Part shown: piece by piece, positions 24,255 through 33,859 of the stretch
Position numbering within the stretch: the first letter of the stretch is position 1
Layout of the letters: each line of letters starts with the position of its first letter
Assembly: GCA_040222875.1 (NCBI GenBank)
Contig: JAVKCG010000028.1
Location: 1 to 64,000, forward strand
DNA length: 64,000 nucleotides
DNA from: JAJCYL01 sp040222875
Lineage (GTDB): Bacteria > Bacteroidota > Bacteroidia > Cytophagales > Cyclobacteriaceae
Direction: 5' to 3'
Program-made: the position numbers and the translations under genes
The notes under the pieces: model-generated
The model's database searches: none
Seen by the model: only the letters and a program-made list of their open reading frames with translations
What the model was told of the DNA's origin: nothing

Positions 24255-26363
24255 ATGCCGGATAAGCCTCTTAAGAAGAAAAATATATTGCCGAAAGGCC
24301 CACAAAAACCAAACTATCAAGTTTGGGTCATTGTCACATTATTGGCTTTGATTTTTGGAGTTACCTATTTCAACAAAAGCACTTCAACAGTTCCCATTTC
24401 ACCAAAAGAATTTGAGAACATGTTACAAAATGGGGAGGTTGGTAAAGTAGTGGTATTCTCCAACCAGAAATATGTTGAAGTTACACTAACGCCAGATGCC
24501 TCTAATAAGCCCAAGCACAAAGCGAGGTTAGAAAACCGTATGAGCTTTTCCTTAACAGATGGGCCGCATTACCGCTTTAAAGTGATTAGTGCCGAAGTTT
24601 TTGCAGAGCAGTTCCGAAAGTTGGAAGATGAGATGGCTGAGTCTGATAGGATCAGCTATGATATTGACGATAGCGGAGATATGACCAGCTGGCTGTTTCA
24701 GTGGGGGTTTCTATTCCTGATCATATTTGGTTTCTGGTTCCTTATGCGGCGCATGACTGGCGGAGGTGGGCCTGGTGGCCAAATATTCAATATTGGAAAG
24801 TCAAGGGCAGCATTGTTTGATGCTGAAAATAAGGTGAAAATTACTTTTACAGATGTTGCAGGGCTTGAGGAAGCGAAGGAAGAGATAAAAGAAATTGTTG
24901 ACTTTTTAAAGAACCCCAGCAAGTTCACAAAACTGGGCGGAAAAATCCCAAAAGGTGCGTTGCTTGTTGGCCCTCCAGGCACAGGTAAAACTTTATTGGC
25001 TAAGGCTGTTGCAGGTGAGGCGGCTGTTCCCTTCTTCACGCTATCAGGTTCTGATTTTGTCGAAATGTTTGTCGGGGTTGGTGCAGCCAGGGTTCGGGAT
25101 TTGTTCAAGCAGGCAAAAGAAAAGGCGCCTTGTATTGTATTCATTGATGAGATTGACGCAATTGGCCGTTCAAGGGGTAGAGGGCAGATGCCTGGCTCAA
25201 ACGATGAAAGGGAGAATACATTGAACTCGCTTCTCGTAGAGATGGATGGTTTCTCGACTGACTCTGGAGTGATCATATTAGCTGCAACTAACAGACCTGA
25301 CGTTCTTGACTCCGCATTAATGCGACCTGGCAGGTTTGACCGTCAGATCAGTATTGACAAACCAGATATTGTTGGTAGGGAAGCTATTTTCAAAGTACAC
25401 CTTAAGCCTCTTAAGATGGCCAAAGATGTTGATCCAAAGAAATTATCAGCACAAACTCCCGGTTTTGCAGGGGCCGAGATTGCCAATGTATGTAATGAAG
25501 CCGCTTTAATTGCTGCCAGAAGGGACAAGTCAGCAGTAGATATGCAGGATTTTCAAGATGCTATTGATAGGGTGATCGGTGGGCTTGAAAAGAAGAGCAA
25601 GATTATTAGCCCGGAAGAAAAGAAAATTGTTGCTTACCACGAGGCTGGTCATGCCGTTGCCGGTTGGTTTCTTGAGCATGCTGACCCGTTGGTGAAAGTG
25701 AGTATAGTACCCAGAGGTGTGGCAGCATTGGGTTATGCCCAGTATCTGCCAAAAGAGCAATTTCTTTATCAAACCGAACAACTCATAGACGAAATGTGCA
25801 TGACTCTCGGTGGCAGGGCTGCAGAGGAATTGGTTTTTGGAAAGATTTCTACCGGTGCTTTGAGTGATCTTGAGAGGGTTACTAAAATGGCTTACAGCAT
25901 CGTAACGGTTTATGGGATGAATGACAAAATTGGCAACGTTTCATTCTATGACTCAAAGCAATCAGAATATAACTTCACAAAACCTTATTCAGACACAACG
26001 GCCCAAACTATTGATAGTGAGGTGAGGGATATTATTGAAAAGGCCTATAACCGAACGAAGAAACTCCTTACTAAAAAGAAAAAGGAGCTTGAAGTAATTG
26101 CTCAGAAGCTTTTAGAAAGAGAAATTATTTATCAATCGGATCTAGAAACCCTCATAGGTAAGCGCCCATTTGCTAAAGAAACAACTTATCAAGCCTTCAC
26201 AAACGGCCAGGAAAAGAAAATCGAAAGGAAGGCCAAAACTGAAGAAAATAAGGAAGGGACTGAAACCAAAAAAGAAGACGCAAAAGAAGATGAGGTTGTA
26301 GCGGAAAATGGAAGTGCGACTAAAGCTAAAAAGCCAAAAGAAAAAAAGGCAGAGGCAGATTGA
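24255..26363 (+). CDS. ftsH: ATP-dependent zinc metalloprotease FtsH
   Basis: The 702-residue protein has two N-terminal membrane segments (about residues 25-42 and 150-165), an AAA+ domain with Walker A GPPGTGKT at 239-246 and FIDEIDAIG, the second region of homology, and the zinc protease motif HEAGH at 462-466. It degrades membrane and regulatory proteins. The last 50 residues are a Lys/Glu-rich, probably disordered tail, longer than in E. coli FtsH. A glycine-rich linker follows the second membrane segment. Gene order with rsfS is conserved in the phylum. Confidence 0.98.
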   Translation: MPDKPLKKKNILPKGPQKPNYQVWVIVTLLALIFGVTYFNKSTSTVPISPKEFENMLQNGEVGKVVVFSNQKYVEVTLTPDASNKPKHKARLENRMSFSLTDGPHYRFKVISAEVFAEQFRKLEDEMAESDRISYDIDDSGDMTSWLFQWGFLFLIIFGFWFLMRRMTGGGGPGGQIFNIGKSRAALFDAENKVKITFTDVAGLEEAKEEIKEIVDFLKNPSKFTKLGGKIPKGALLVGPPGTGKTLLAKAVAGEAAVPFFTLSGSDFVEMFVGVGAARVRDLFKQAKEKAPCIVFIDEIDAIGRSRGRGQMPGSNDERENTLNSLLVEMDGFSTDSGVIILAATNRPDVLDSALMRPGRFDRQISIDKPDIVGREAIFKVHLKPLKMAKDVDPKKLSAQTPGFAGAEIANVCNEAALIAARRDKSAVDMQDFQDAIDRVIGGLEKKSKIISPEEKKIVAYHEAGHAVAGWFLEHADPLVKVSIVPRGVAALGYAQYLPKEQFLYQTEQLIDEMCMTLGGRAAEELVFGKISTGALSDLERVTKMAYSIVTVYGMNDKIGNVSFYDSKQSEYNFTKPYSDTTAQTIDSEVRDIIEKAYNRTKKLLTKKKKELEVIAQKLLEREIIYQSDLETLIGKRPFAKETTYQAFTNGQEKKIERKAKTEENKEGTETKKEDAKEDEVVAENGSATKAKKPKEKKAEAD

Positions 26364-26438
26364 ACCCTTGATTTGATGTGCTTTTAAATGATTGAGTTCT
26401 TATAAGAAATACCTATTTTAACCCTCACCATTTTTACC

Positions 26439-27302
26439 ATGAAAGAGGGATTTCAAAAACTACTGGAATTTAATTTGTTGAAGATTGACGATTATTACTT
26501 GTCAGTCTATCACATCTTCTATTTATCATTATTCTATTTCGGCGCTAGAATAATATTATGGATAATTAGAAAAGCACTACAGCGCAGGTGGCGAAGTAAA
26601 GAATTTGATAAGGGGAGCGAATACGCCCTGATGCAAATTATTAGGTACGTGATTTGGACATTCGTAATTGTGCTTGCCCTTGAATCAATTGGTGTTAAGG
26701 TTACAATATTAATAGCCGGGTCAGCTGCGCTTTTGGTGGGCATAGGGCTTGGGTTACAGCAAACTTTTAACGACATCATTTCAGGTATTATTCTGCTCAT
26801 TGAGGGTTCCATTAAAGTGGGCGACATTCTCAATGTTGATGGTTCAGTTGTTAAGGTGAAGAAGATTGGACTAAGGACGTCGATCGTTGAAAATCAGAGT
26901 GAGATTGTAGTCATTTTGCCTAACTCCAAAATAGTGAACGATCGGGTGATCAACTGGAGTCATAACCATAAAAGAGCTAGGTTTTCGATTTCAGTTGGTG
27001 TGGCTTATGGCTCCAATGTAGACCGAGTAATTGAGTTACTTGTCGAGGGGGTTTTGTCAAACCCAAGGGTGGTCAAAGAGCGGCAGCCATTTGCCAGACT
27101 AATTGATTTCGGAAGCTCAAGCCTTGATTTTGAAGTGTTTTTTTGGAGTGATGAGTTGTTTCCGATCGAACAGATAAAAAGTGACATTCGGAGGGCTATT
27201 GTGAAGAAATTTGATGAAAATGGCATCACAATACCATTCCCTCAACGAGATCTTCACTTGAAATCTTCTGACATTGAGATTGTTCCTCAGGAAAAACCTT
27301 AG
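26439..27302 (+). CDS. Small-conductance mechanosensitive channel (MscS family)
   Basis: The 287-residue protein has two or three membrane helices, with the pore helix at about residues 80-110 rich in Gly and Ala and leading into GLQQTFNDIISGIILL, then the MscS beta domain containing VGDILNVDGSVVKVKKIGLRTS and PNSKIVND. These channels open under membrane tension to release solutes in hypo-osmotic shock. It stands alone between ftsH and a convergent potassium-channel-like gene. Confidence 0.93.
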   Translation: MKEGFQKLLEFNLLKIDDYYLSVYHIFYLSLFYFGARIILWIIRKALQRRWRSKEFDKGSEYALMQIIRYVIWTFVIVLALESIGVKVTILIAGSAALLVGIGLGLQQTFNDIISGIILLIEGSIKVGDILNVDGSVVKVKKIGLRTSIVENQSEIVVILPNSKIVNDRVINWSHNHKRARFSISVGVAYGSNVDRVIELLVEGVLSNPRVVKERQPFARLIDFGSSSLDFEVFFWSDELFPIEQIKSDIRRAIVKKFDENGITIPFPQRDLHLKSSDIEIVPQEKP

Positions 27303-27383
27303 TGGTTCAGACTATTTATTGCCCAACTACTTTCTGTCCATTGGTTCAGTAACAAAAGTTTTTCTTTTCTTATCATTCAGATA

Positions 27384-28097
27384 TTAGAGCAAAGGCATTA
27401 GGATTGGATACAGAAAATACACCCATCCTGAAATTATGAATGACCATCTGTCGCCACCCACTCTTGCAAAACCTATCATGGCGGAGATCAAGGGAATTGA
27501 TGCAGATATCAGATTCATTGTCAACCGGCTTTTTGTTTCGAAAATCTCATAAGCAGTCAGTTTAAGGTCATCCTTGTGGCGCAAAGCGTACGAATAGAGT
27601 AGTACAAAAGCAAAGAAAATGCTTGCGGCTCCTATACCGTAAACGACCATCAGTGTGGGTGCATCTTCTAGCCTAATTGTTTCCGAAAATAAGGTTGCTA
27701 GGGAAGAGTAATCGTTATATAATAATCCTTTGAAAAGCTGAAAAAGTACCTTGAAAAGAAACTTTAGTGGATAAACATAAAAGAGGATGAGAAAGAGTAG
27801 AATCGAATTCAAAAAAACCACTTTACCATCTTTTAATCCGTACCTCAGAAAGAAGATAAAGTGTTCGTACCATATTGACATGAGTATGGCAATTGTTGCT
27901 GAAAAGGGTATGAAATCGTTTAGAAAAATTACAAGCTCAGCATATGTGGTGGGCACATTACTTGATATTAGTAATAAGGCGATTGCGATAGCGAATACTC
28001 CGTCGCTCAGGGCTTCAATTCGTGTATTATCTAATCCTCGAAATTGAAAATTGGAACTTTTGCCTACATCTGAAGCTTTTAACGCCTGTCGGATCAT
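27384..28097 (-). CDS. TMEM175-like potassium channel family protein (DUF1211)
   Basis: The 237-residue protein has about six membrane helices and begins with the family signature R-(x)-EALSDGVFAIAIALL near residues 28-43. Bacterial TMEM175 proteins form tetrameric potassium-permeable channels with one six-helix repeat per subunit, as here. Residues in the first helix line the pore and give the RxxxFSDG motif; this protein has ALSDG in place of AFSDG. It sits opposite the MscS gene, so two ion-channel genes are adjacent, convergently. Confidence 0.85.
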   Translation of the reverse strand: MIRQALKASDVGKSSNFQFRGLDNTRIEALSDGVFAIAIALLLISSNVPTTYAELVIFLNDFIPFSATIAILMSIWYEHFIFFLRYGLKDGKVVFLNSILLFLILFYVYPLKFLFKVLFQLFKGLLYNDYSSLATLFSETIRLEDAPTLMVVYGIGAASIFFAFVLLYSYALRHKDDLKLTAYEIFETKSRLTMNLISASIPLISAMIGFARVGGDRWSFIISGWVYFLYPILMPLL

Positions 28098-28247
28098 AGT
28101 AATGAAACAGGCTAATATAACAAGAAAGTATCTTGCCGGGCTACAAGGCTTTTTTCAAAGTTTGCCTGGTAAACTTTCTTCATAATACTGGCCTGATCTA
28201 TCGATCAATTATTTTTCATTACGGTGCAAAACGATTAAAATTCCCTA

Positions 28248-28255
28248 TAGCTTTG
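28248..28255 (+). promoter_or_regulatory. -7 promoter element for the amine-metabolism operon
   Basis: TAGCTTTG is an exact TAnnTTTG match 32 bp before the aminotransferase start. No clear TTG -33 element is seen. If real, it drives the run of closely spaced genes from 28288 to 35305. Confidence 0.5.
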
Positions 28256-28287
28256 CATTCTTATTTACTAAGTATCAAGTATTTAGC

Positions 28288-29625
28288 ATGGAAATTTTAG
28301 AGCCGAAAAAACAGGAAAAACTGTCATTTGAAAAAACCCAAAAGCTAATCTCTCGAAGAAAGAAAGTAGTGGCCGACGGAGTTGGTGTTTTTGTAGAAAC
28401 CTCCGGCATTAGTGCTGAGAATGGCATTATGATCGATGCCGATGGCAACAAGCTTATTGATTTCGGCGGTGGAATTGGTGTATTAAACGCTGGCCATCGC
28501 CCACAACCCGTTGTAGATGCCATCAAAGAGCAAGCCGATAAGTTGCTACATGCCTGCTTTCATATAACAACTTATGAGCCATATGTTGAGCTGTGCGAAC
28601 GACTGGTAAATCTATTCCCCCATGGTGATTCGACAAAAGTCATGCTTACAAACACGGGAGCTGAGTCAGTTGAGAACGCAATCAAAATAGCAAGACAGGC
28701 AACTAAAAGGCCTGCGGTGATTTGCTTTTCCGAGGCTTTTCATGGTCGAAGCCTAATGGCAATGTCATTGACGTCTAAGATCAATTACAAGCTGGACTGT
28801 GGTCCCTTTGCTTCTGAAATCTATCGATTGCCCTTTCCAAATTATTATAAATATGGTGATGGCATGAGTAGGGAGGATTTTATACAACGTGAGCTTGATA
28901 GACTGGAAGATGCCATGCACAACATGGTAGAACCTGATGAGGTTGCCGCCATTATTATTGAACTAGTTCAGGGTGAAGGTGGTTTTAATGTAGCCCCAAA
29001 AGAATATGTTGAAGGTCTTAGGGAATTTTGTGACCGATATGGTATAATGCTCATTTTTGACGAGGTACAAAGTGGTTTTTGCCGTACCGCTAAGTGGGCA
29101 GCCTTTCATCATTATGGCATAACCCCCGACATATCAACCTGGGCCAAATCAATGGGATCGGGAATGCCGATTGGTGCAGTAATGGGCAAAGCCTCAGTTA
29201 TGGATAAAGCAGTTGCTGGAACAATTGGCGGCACCTACCTGGGCAATCCGGTTTGTTGCGCTGCAGCAATTGCCACTATAGATTATATGAAAGAAATTGA
29301 CTTGAACAGTAGGGCCCAAAGAATCAGTGACATTATCAGTGAAAGATTTGAAAAAATGAGGGGAATTTGCCCTAATATCGGTGACATTCGTGGGCTTGGA
29401 GCGATGCAGGCCATGGAGTTTGTATACGATGGCAACCCTAAAAAACCTGATACTGAAACCGCTAAAAAACTTACAGCTGCCTGCCTTGAACGTGGCCTGA
29501 TTCTGCTTGGCGCAGGCACTTTTAAAAATATTATTAGAATGCTGAGCCCTTTAACAATCTCGGAAGAGATGCTAAATGAAGGGCTTGACATTATGGAAGA
29601 AGAATTAACTAAAATCTGTAAATAA
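28288..29625 (+). CDS. Class III (omega-amino acid) aminotransferase
   Basis: The 445-residue protein is a fold-type I PLP enzyme of the 4-aminobutyrate/ornithine/acetylornithine group. Motifs include LTNTGAESVENAIKIAR, FSEAFHGRS, LIFDEVQSGFCRT (PLP-ring Asp) and the PLP lysine Lys287 in TWAKSMGSGMP. Such enzymes move terminal amino groups from amines such as GABA or putrescine-like compounds. It is the first gene of a set with a nitrilase-family hydrolase two bases downstream, a decarboxylase and a permease, which suggests amine catabolism. The exact amine is not determined. Confidence 0.92.
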   Translation: MEILEPKKQEKLSFEKTQKLISRRKKVVADGVGVFVETSGISAENGIMIDADGNKLIDFGGGIGVLNAGHRPQPVVDAIKEQADKLLHACFHITTYEPYVELCERLVNLFPHGDSTKVMLTNTGAESVENAIKIARQATKRPAVICFSEAFHGRSLMAMSLTSKINYKLDCGPFASEIYRLPFPNYYKYGDGMSREDFIQRELDRLEDAMHNMVEPDEVAAIIIELVQGEGGFNVAPKEYVEGLREFCDRYGIMLIFDEVQSGFCRTAKWAAFHHYGITPDISTWAKSMGSGMPIGAVMGKASVMDKAVAGTIGGTYLGNPVCCAAAIATIDYMKEIDLNSRAQRISDIISERFEKMRGICPNIGDIRGLGAMQAMEFVYDGNPKKPDTETAKKLTAACLERGLILLGAGTFKNIIRMLSPLTISEEMLNEGLDIMEEELTKICK

Positions 29626-29627
29626 TA

Positions 29628-30533
29628 ATGACCCCATTTTCAATTGCCGGAATTCAAATGAATGTATCTGCTGCTCACAGTAATGTGCCGGCAATGAAAC
29701 ACAAAATCGATGTCTTAATGTCTGTTTACCCCTGGGTGCAGATGGTAATGTTTAGTGAGCTATGTGCGTTTGGTCCTCTTACTACCAATGCAATGGCTTT
29801 CCCTAACAATACCGAAACCGAATTCGCGGAAATCGCTAAGAAGTATGGAATTTGGTTGATCCCGGGCTCTATTTTCCAGAAAAAAGCAGATCGAATTTTT
29901 AATACTGCCTCAGTAATCAACCCCCAAGGTGAAATAATTGGCAGGTATGATAAAATGTTCCCATTCTATCCCTACGAGGTTGGGGTTACCGGAGGCGATC
30001 AATTCTTGATATTCGATGTTCCTGAGGTAGGGCGGTTTGGAGTGAGTATCTGCTATGACATGTGGTTTCCTGAAACATCCAGAACGATGGCTGTTCAAGG
30101 TGTTGAGGTAATCTTACACCCAACCCTCACTGCAACAATTGACCGCGATATTGAATTAGCGATATCTCAATCAACAGCAGCAATTAATCAATGCTTCTTC
30201 TTTGATATCAATGGTTTGGGAGATGGCGGAACCGGCCGGTCACTTGTATGCGGCCCAGATGGCAGGGTTTTGCATCAGGCCAGTACAGGTGAAGAAATGA
30301 TCCCGATAGAGATAGACCTGGATCGAGTGAGAAGTAGCCGGGAGAAGGGGGTATTAAGACTTGGGCAACCACTTAAAAGTTTTAGGGATCGCAGGGTTGA
30401 TTTTGACATTTATCAAAAGGGGAGACAGCACCCCTTTCTTAACTCATTGGGCGGTCTTATTAAACCAACCCGGTTTGATAAAATCGAAGAGGTAATGGGG
30501 CACCCTGTTGAGTCTGGAACTCATGTACAATAA
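29628..30533 (+). CDS. Carbon-nitrogen hydrolase (nitrilase superfamily)
   Basis: The 301-residue protein has the Glu-Lys-Cys triad of the nitrilase superfamily: Glu44 in FSELCAFGP, Lys109 in YDKMFPFYPYE and Cys142 in VSICYDMWFPE. Family members hydrolyse amides, carbamoyl-amines or nitriles, for example N-carbamoylputrescine amidase or omega-amidase. It starts two bases after the aminotransferase stop, so both act together. A linear amide or N-carbamoyl amine substrate would fit the neighbouring decarboxylase and aminotransferase; this is inference. Confidence 0.9.
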   Translation: MTPFSIAGIQMNVSAAHSNVPAMKHKIDVLMSVYPWVQMVMFSELCAFGPLTTNAMAFPNNTETEFAEIAKKYGIWLIPGSIFQKKADRIFNTASVINPQGEIIGRYDKMFPFYPYEVGVTGGDQFLIFDVPEVGRFGVSICYDMWFPETSRTMAVQGVEVILHPTLTATIDRDIELAISQSTAAINQCFFFDINGLGDGGTGRSLVCGPDGRVLHQASTGEEMIPIEIDLDRVRSSREKGVLRLGQPLKSFRDRRVDFDIYQKGRQHPFLNSLGGLIKPTRFDKIEEVMGHPVESGTHVQ

Positions 30534-30629
30534 TCAATAATTCCCTTGGATGCCTAAGGTTAATATTGCTTTCCCACGCAATTCTTGGGATTTGATCTTA
30601 AAAATGTTACATTCTATGATTGCAGAACT

Positions 30630-31040
30630 ATGAAATCAGCACCGAAAAAACCAACTCAGAAAAAACCAGCGGCACTTAAGCACTATGTAAACTGGTTTGA
30701 AATTCCAGCCCTTAATTTTGAAAGGGCTTTGTCTTTTTACAACGCCATTTACAGCATAGATATGGAGACCAATCAGGTTGGGGGTTATGCAATGGGCTTT
30801 TTCCCAGCCAAAAATGGTATTGGTGGTGCGGTTGTGACCGGTGAAGGTTATGCCCCTAACGACCAGGGGCCTTTGCTTTATCTCAACGGCGGAAAAGATC
30901 TCACTGCCGTTTTGGCTAAAATTGAAGATGCGGGAGGAAGAGTAATTATGCCAAAAACCTTAATAAACGAGGCCGTTGGCTATTTCGCATTATTCATTGA
31001 TACGGAGGGCAACCGACTTGCCCTTCATTCTAAATCTTAA
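30630..31040 (+). CDS. VOC-family (glyoxalase-fold) protein
   Basis: The ATG at 30630 gives 136 residues beginning with a Lys/Pro-rich stretch; an earlier TTG at 30585 would add 15 residues without family resemblance. The core is a vicinal oxygen chelate fold: HYVNWFEIPALNFERALSFYNAIYSI, GGAVVTGEGYAPND, LLYLNG, and GYFALFIDTEGNRLALHS. Similar proteins lack a known reaction and may bind a metal or a small ligand. Its place just ahead of the decarboxylase (8 bp gap) suggests a shared operon. Confidence 0.82.
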   Translation: MKSAPKKPTQKKPAALKHYVNWFEIPALNFERALSFYNAIYSIDMETNQVGGYAMGFFPAKNGIGGAVVTGEGYAPNDQGPLLYLNGGKDLTAVLAKIEDAGGRVIMPKTLINEAVGYFALFIDTEGNRLALHSKS

Positions 31041-31048
31041 TAAACAAT

Positions 31049-33856
31049 ATGTCCAAGTCTATCGGTGCAGAGTTAATCGTTAATCCAGAGAAGTATTACA
31101 ACATTTCGCAACTGAGAACACAGTTTTGGAATGAACTAAAGAAAAAAAGCTTCAAGCTCAATAGGGTTAAACATGGCGATGCCCACGAAGATCAACTTAA
31201 AAGCGAAATTGCCTCATTAACCAAAAACCTCAAGGTTATTGAGCAATATTGGGCTTTCCCGGGCTTGGATACCTTCGATTATTTGAATGGTTGCATTAAG
31301 AATGAGGAGTACAGAAACCTATACAATACCATTTCTGAAGTTACTCGATTGCTAATTAGTGATGGCTACCGCAGCAACCCCTTCACAAGTCAGCAATTAA
31401 TATCAGCTAAGAAATCAAAGCGAAAATCAGAGGCCATATCTGCTGAAAAGCGACGGTATTTTGAAGTGCTGATGGTAGATAACCTGAATGACAGCGAGGA
31501 AGCCGAATTAAAGCAGAAACTATTCGATATAAGGGACCCCAAAGACAAATTCATATACCAGCTTGTCGTAGTTCGAACTTTTGAAGATGCCTTGATTGCC
31601 TTGCAGTTTAATCATAATATCCAGGCGTGTGTGGTGAGGTATGGAATTCAATTTAAGTCGAAGCATGCGAATGGCTGGTTGAAGCAGTTTATAACCTCAA
31701 TAGATCAATGGGATTTCTCTGATCGCATGGAATCAGAGCTGGCTAAACTACTCGGGGAAACGATAAAAGAGATTAGACCTGAACTGGATACCTACTACGT
31801 AACAGATACAGGCATTCAGCTCATCCCTGATAGTGTGATGGAAAACTTTAAAAGGATATTCTATCGCAAGGAGGATCTTCAAGAACTACATTTAAGCATT
31901 ATCCAGGGCCTTATGGATAGGTATCAGACACCTTTTTTCAGTGCCCTGAAAGAATACAGCAAAAAACCAACCGGGGTATTTCATGCAATGCCCATCTCAA
32001 GGGGTAACTCAATTTTTAAATCAAATTGGATTGATGACTTCGGCGAATTTTATGGTAGAAATATTTTCCTGGCTGAGACCTCCTCAACCACAGGTGGGCT
32101 TGATTCGTTACTTCAACCAACCGGGCCCCTTAAAAAGGCTCAGGAGTTAGCGGCCCAGGCCTTTGGTTCTCAGCATACATTTTTTGTAACCAACGGAACT
32201 TCAACATCCAACAAAATAGTTCTCCAGGCTTTGGTGGAGCCGGGAGACATCATCTTGATCGACCGGGACTGCCATAAATCACACCATTATGGAATGGTGC
32301 TTAGCGGCTCTACTGTGGCCTACCTTGATTCCTATCCTTTGGAAGATTTTTCGATGTATGGGGCTGTTCCCCTGGAGGTAATTAAAGAAAAACTTTGGGC
32401 ATTGAAGAAGGCCAATCGATTGGATAAGGTAAAGATGCTGTTGCTTACCAATTGCACTTTTGATGGGTTGGTTTATAACGTTGAGCGGGTGATGGAAGAA
32501 ATTTTGGCAATCAAACCGGACATGGTCTTTCTCTGGGATGAGGCTTGGTTCGGATTCGCTGCTTTCACTCACATCTATAAGCAGAGAACTGGTATGAACG
32601 TAGCCAGAAGATTGGCACATAAATACAGTTCTGATGAATATGCCATCGAGTATGAACGCCACATTACGAAACTTGGCAAAGATGAGATTCCGTTAATGCC
32701 CAATCCTGAGAGAGTACGGATCAGGGTCTATGCTACACAATCAACCCATAAGACATTAAGTTCAATGCGACAGGGTTCGATGATCCACATTTACGATCAG
32801 GATTTCAAACGGAAATCAGAGGCGTCATTCCATGAAGCTTATATGACGCATACCTCAACATCACCTAATTATCAAATTCTGGCTTCTTTGGATGCAGGCA
32901 GAAGGCAGGTATCTTTTGAAGGGTTTGAACTTGTGGAAAAGAGCATTGATCTGGCCATGACCCTAAGAGCTAAAATCAATGACCACCCAAAACTCAAAAA
33001 ATATTTTAAAGTGCTCACCGTGGAGGATCTGATCCCCAAGAAATTTAGGTTATCGGGGCTCACACAATATTATGATCCGAGAGTTGGATGGAGCAGATTA
33101 GAAGGCGCATGGTCTACTGATGAATTTGTACTTGACCCAACCAAAATCAACCTACATATAGGTAACACTGGCGTTGACGGAGATACATTTAAGAATCAGT
33201 ACTTAATGGATCAATTCAATATTCAGATCAATAAGACATCAAGAAATTCGGTGCTCTTTATGACGAACATTGGTACAACCCGAAGCTCAGTTAGCTACCT
33301 TCTCGGAGTGCTTCTGAAAATATCAAGCCAGCTTGATGACAAGGTGCGATCTATGAACCCGGAAGAACTTAGGATACATCAGGGGAAAGTACATTCACTC
33401 ACCAATGAAACCCCTCCGCTACCAGATTTCAGCTACTTCCATGACTCATTTAGGGCAGTTCCGGGTGTTCCCGGTGGAGACTTAAGGGAAGCTTATTTTC
33501 TCGCCTATAAAGAGGAGTATTGTGAATACTTAAAATTAATGGAATGTAGAAAAAGAATGGATGAAGGCAGAGTGATAGTTAGCTCATCTTTTGTGATTCC
33601 ATACCCTCCAGGGTTCCCAATCCTTGTTCCCGGTCAGGTAATGACTGAGGACATTCTTAATTTCTTCGTAGCCCTGGATGTAAAAGAAATCCATGGCTAC
33701 AGGCCTGATTTGGGATTAAGGATCTTCAACGAGAAGGCACTTAACCGGCAAAAAGCTTCAAGCGCAATGGGTTCAGCCATGTCAATGGGTGCACTAGGGA
33801 CTAATGGGAAAACATCCAGATCAAAATCAAAAAGAAAAACAAAAACCACTAAGTAA
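31049..33856 (+). CDS. Orn/Lys/Arg decarboxylase-family PLP enzyme, 935 residues
   Basis: The central part is a fold-type I amino acid decarboxylase: SSTTGGLDSLLQPTGPLKKAQ, TFFVTNGTSTSNKIV, DRDCHKSHHYG, FLWDEAWFGF and the PLP lysine Lys568 in STHKTLSSMRQGS. The C-terminal part contains FVIPYPPGFPILVPGQ, a typical end domain. The first 300 residues do not resemble the receiver-like wing domain of the inducible E. coli enzymes and are not recognised. The last 30 residues are Ser/Lys-rich. It probably forms agmatine, cadaverine or putrescine from a basic amino acid; the permease three bases downstream likely handles the same substrate. Confidence 0.9.
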   Translation: MSKSIGAELIVNPEKYYNISQLRTQFWNELKKKSFKLNRVKHGDAHEDQLKSEIASLTKNLKVIEQYWAFPGLDTFDYLNGCIKNEEYRNLYNTISEVTRLLISDGYRSNPFTSQQLISAKKSKRKSEAISAEKRRYFEVLMVDNLNDSEEAELKQKLFDIRDPKDKFIYQLVVVRTFEDALIALQFNHNIQACVVRYGIQFKSKHANGWLKQFITSIDQWDFSDRMESELAKLLGETIKEIRPELDTYYVTDTGIQLIPDSVMENFKRIFYRKEDLQELHLSIIQGLMDRYQTPFFSALKEYSKKPTGVFHAMPISRGNSIFKSNWIDDFGEFYGRNIFLAETSSTTGGLDSLLQPTGPLKKAQELAAQAFGSQHTFFVTNGTSTSNKIVLQALVEPGDIILIDRDCHKSHHYGMVLSGSTVAYLDSYPLEDFSMYGAVPLEVIKEKLWALKKANRLDKVKMLLLTNCTFDGLVYNVERVMEEILAIKPDMVFLWDEAWFGFAAFTHIYKQRTGMNVARRLAHKYSSDEYAIEYERHITKLGKDEIPLMPNPERVRIRVYATQSTHKTLSSMRQGSMIHIYDQDFKRKSEASFHEAYMTHTSTSPNYQILASLDAGRRQVSFEGFELVEKSIDLAMTLRAKINDHPKLKKYFKVLTVEDLIPKKFRLSGLTQYYDPRVGWSRLEGAWSTDEFVLDPTKINLHIGNTGVDGDTFKNQYLMDQFNIQINKTSRNSVLFMTNIGTTRSSVSYLLGVLLKISSQLDDKVRSMNPEELRIHQGKVHSLTNETPPLPDFSYFHDSFRAVPGVPGGDLREAYFLAYKEEYCEYLKLMECRKRMDEGRVIVSSSFVIPYPPGFPILVPGQVMTEDILNFFVALDVKEIHGYRPDLGLRIFNEKALNRQKASSAMGSAMSMGALGTNGKTSRSKSKRKTKTTK

Positions 33857-33859
33857 TTT

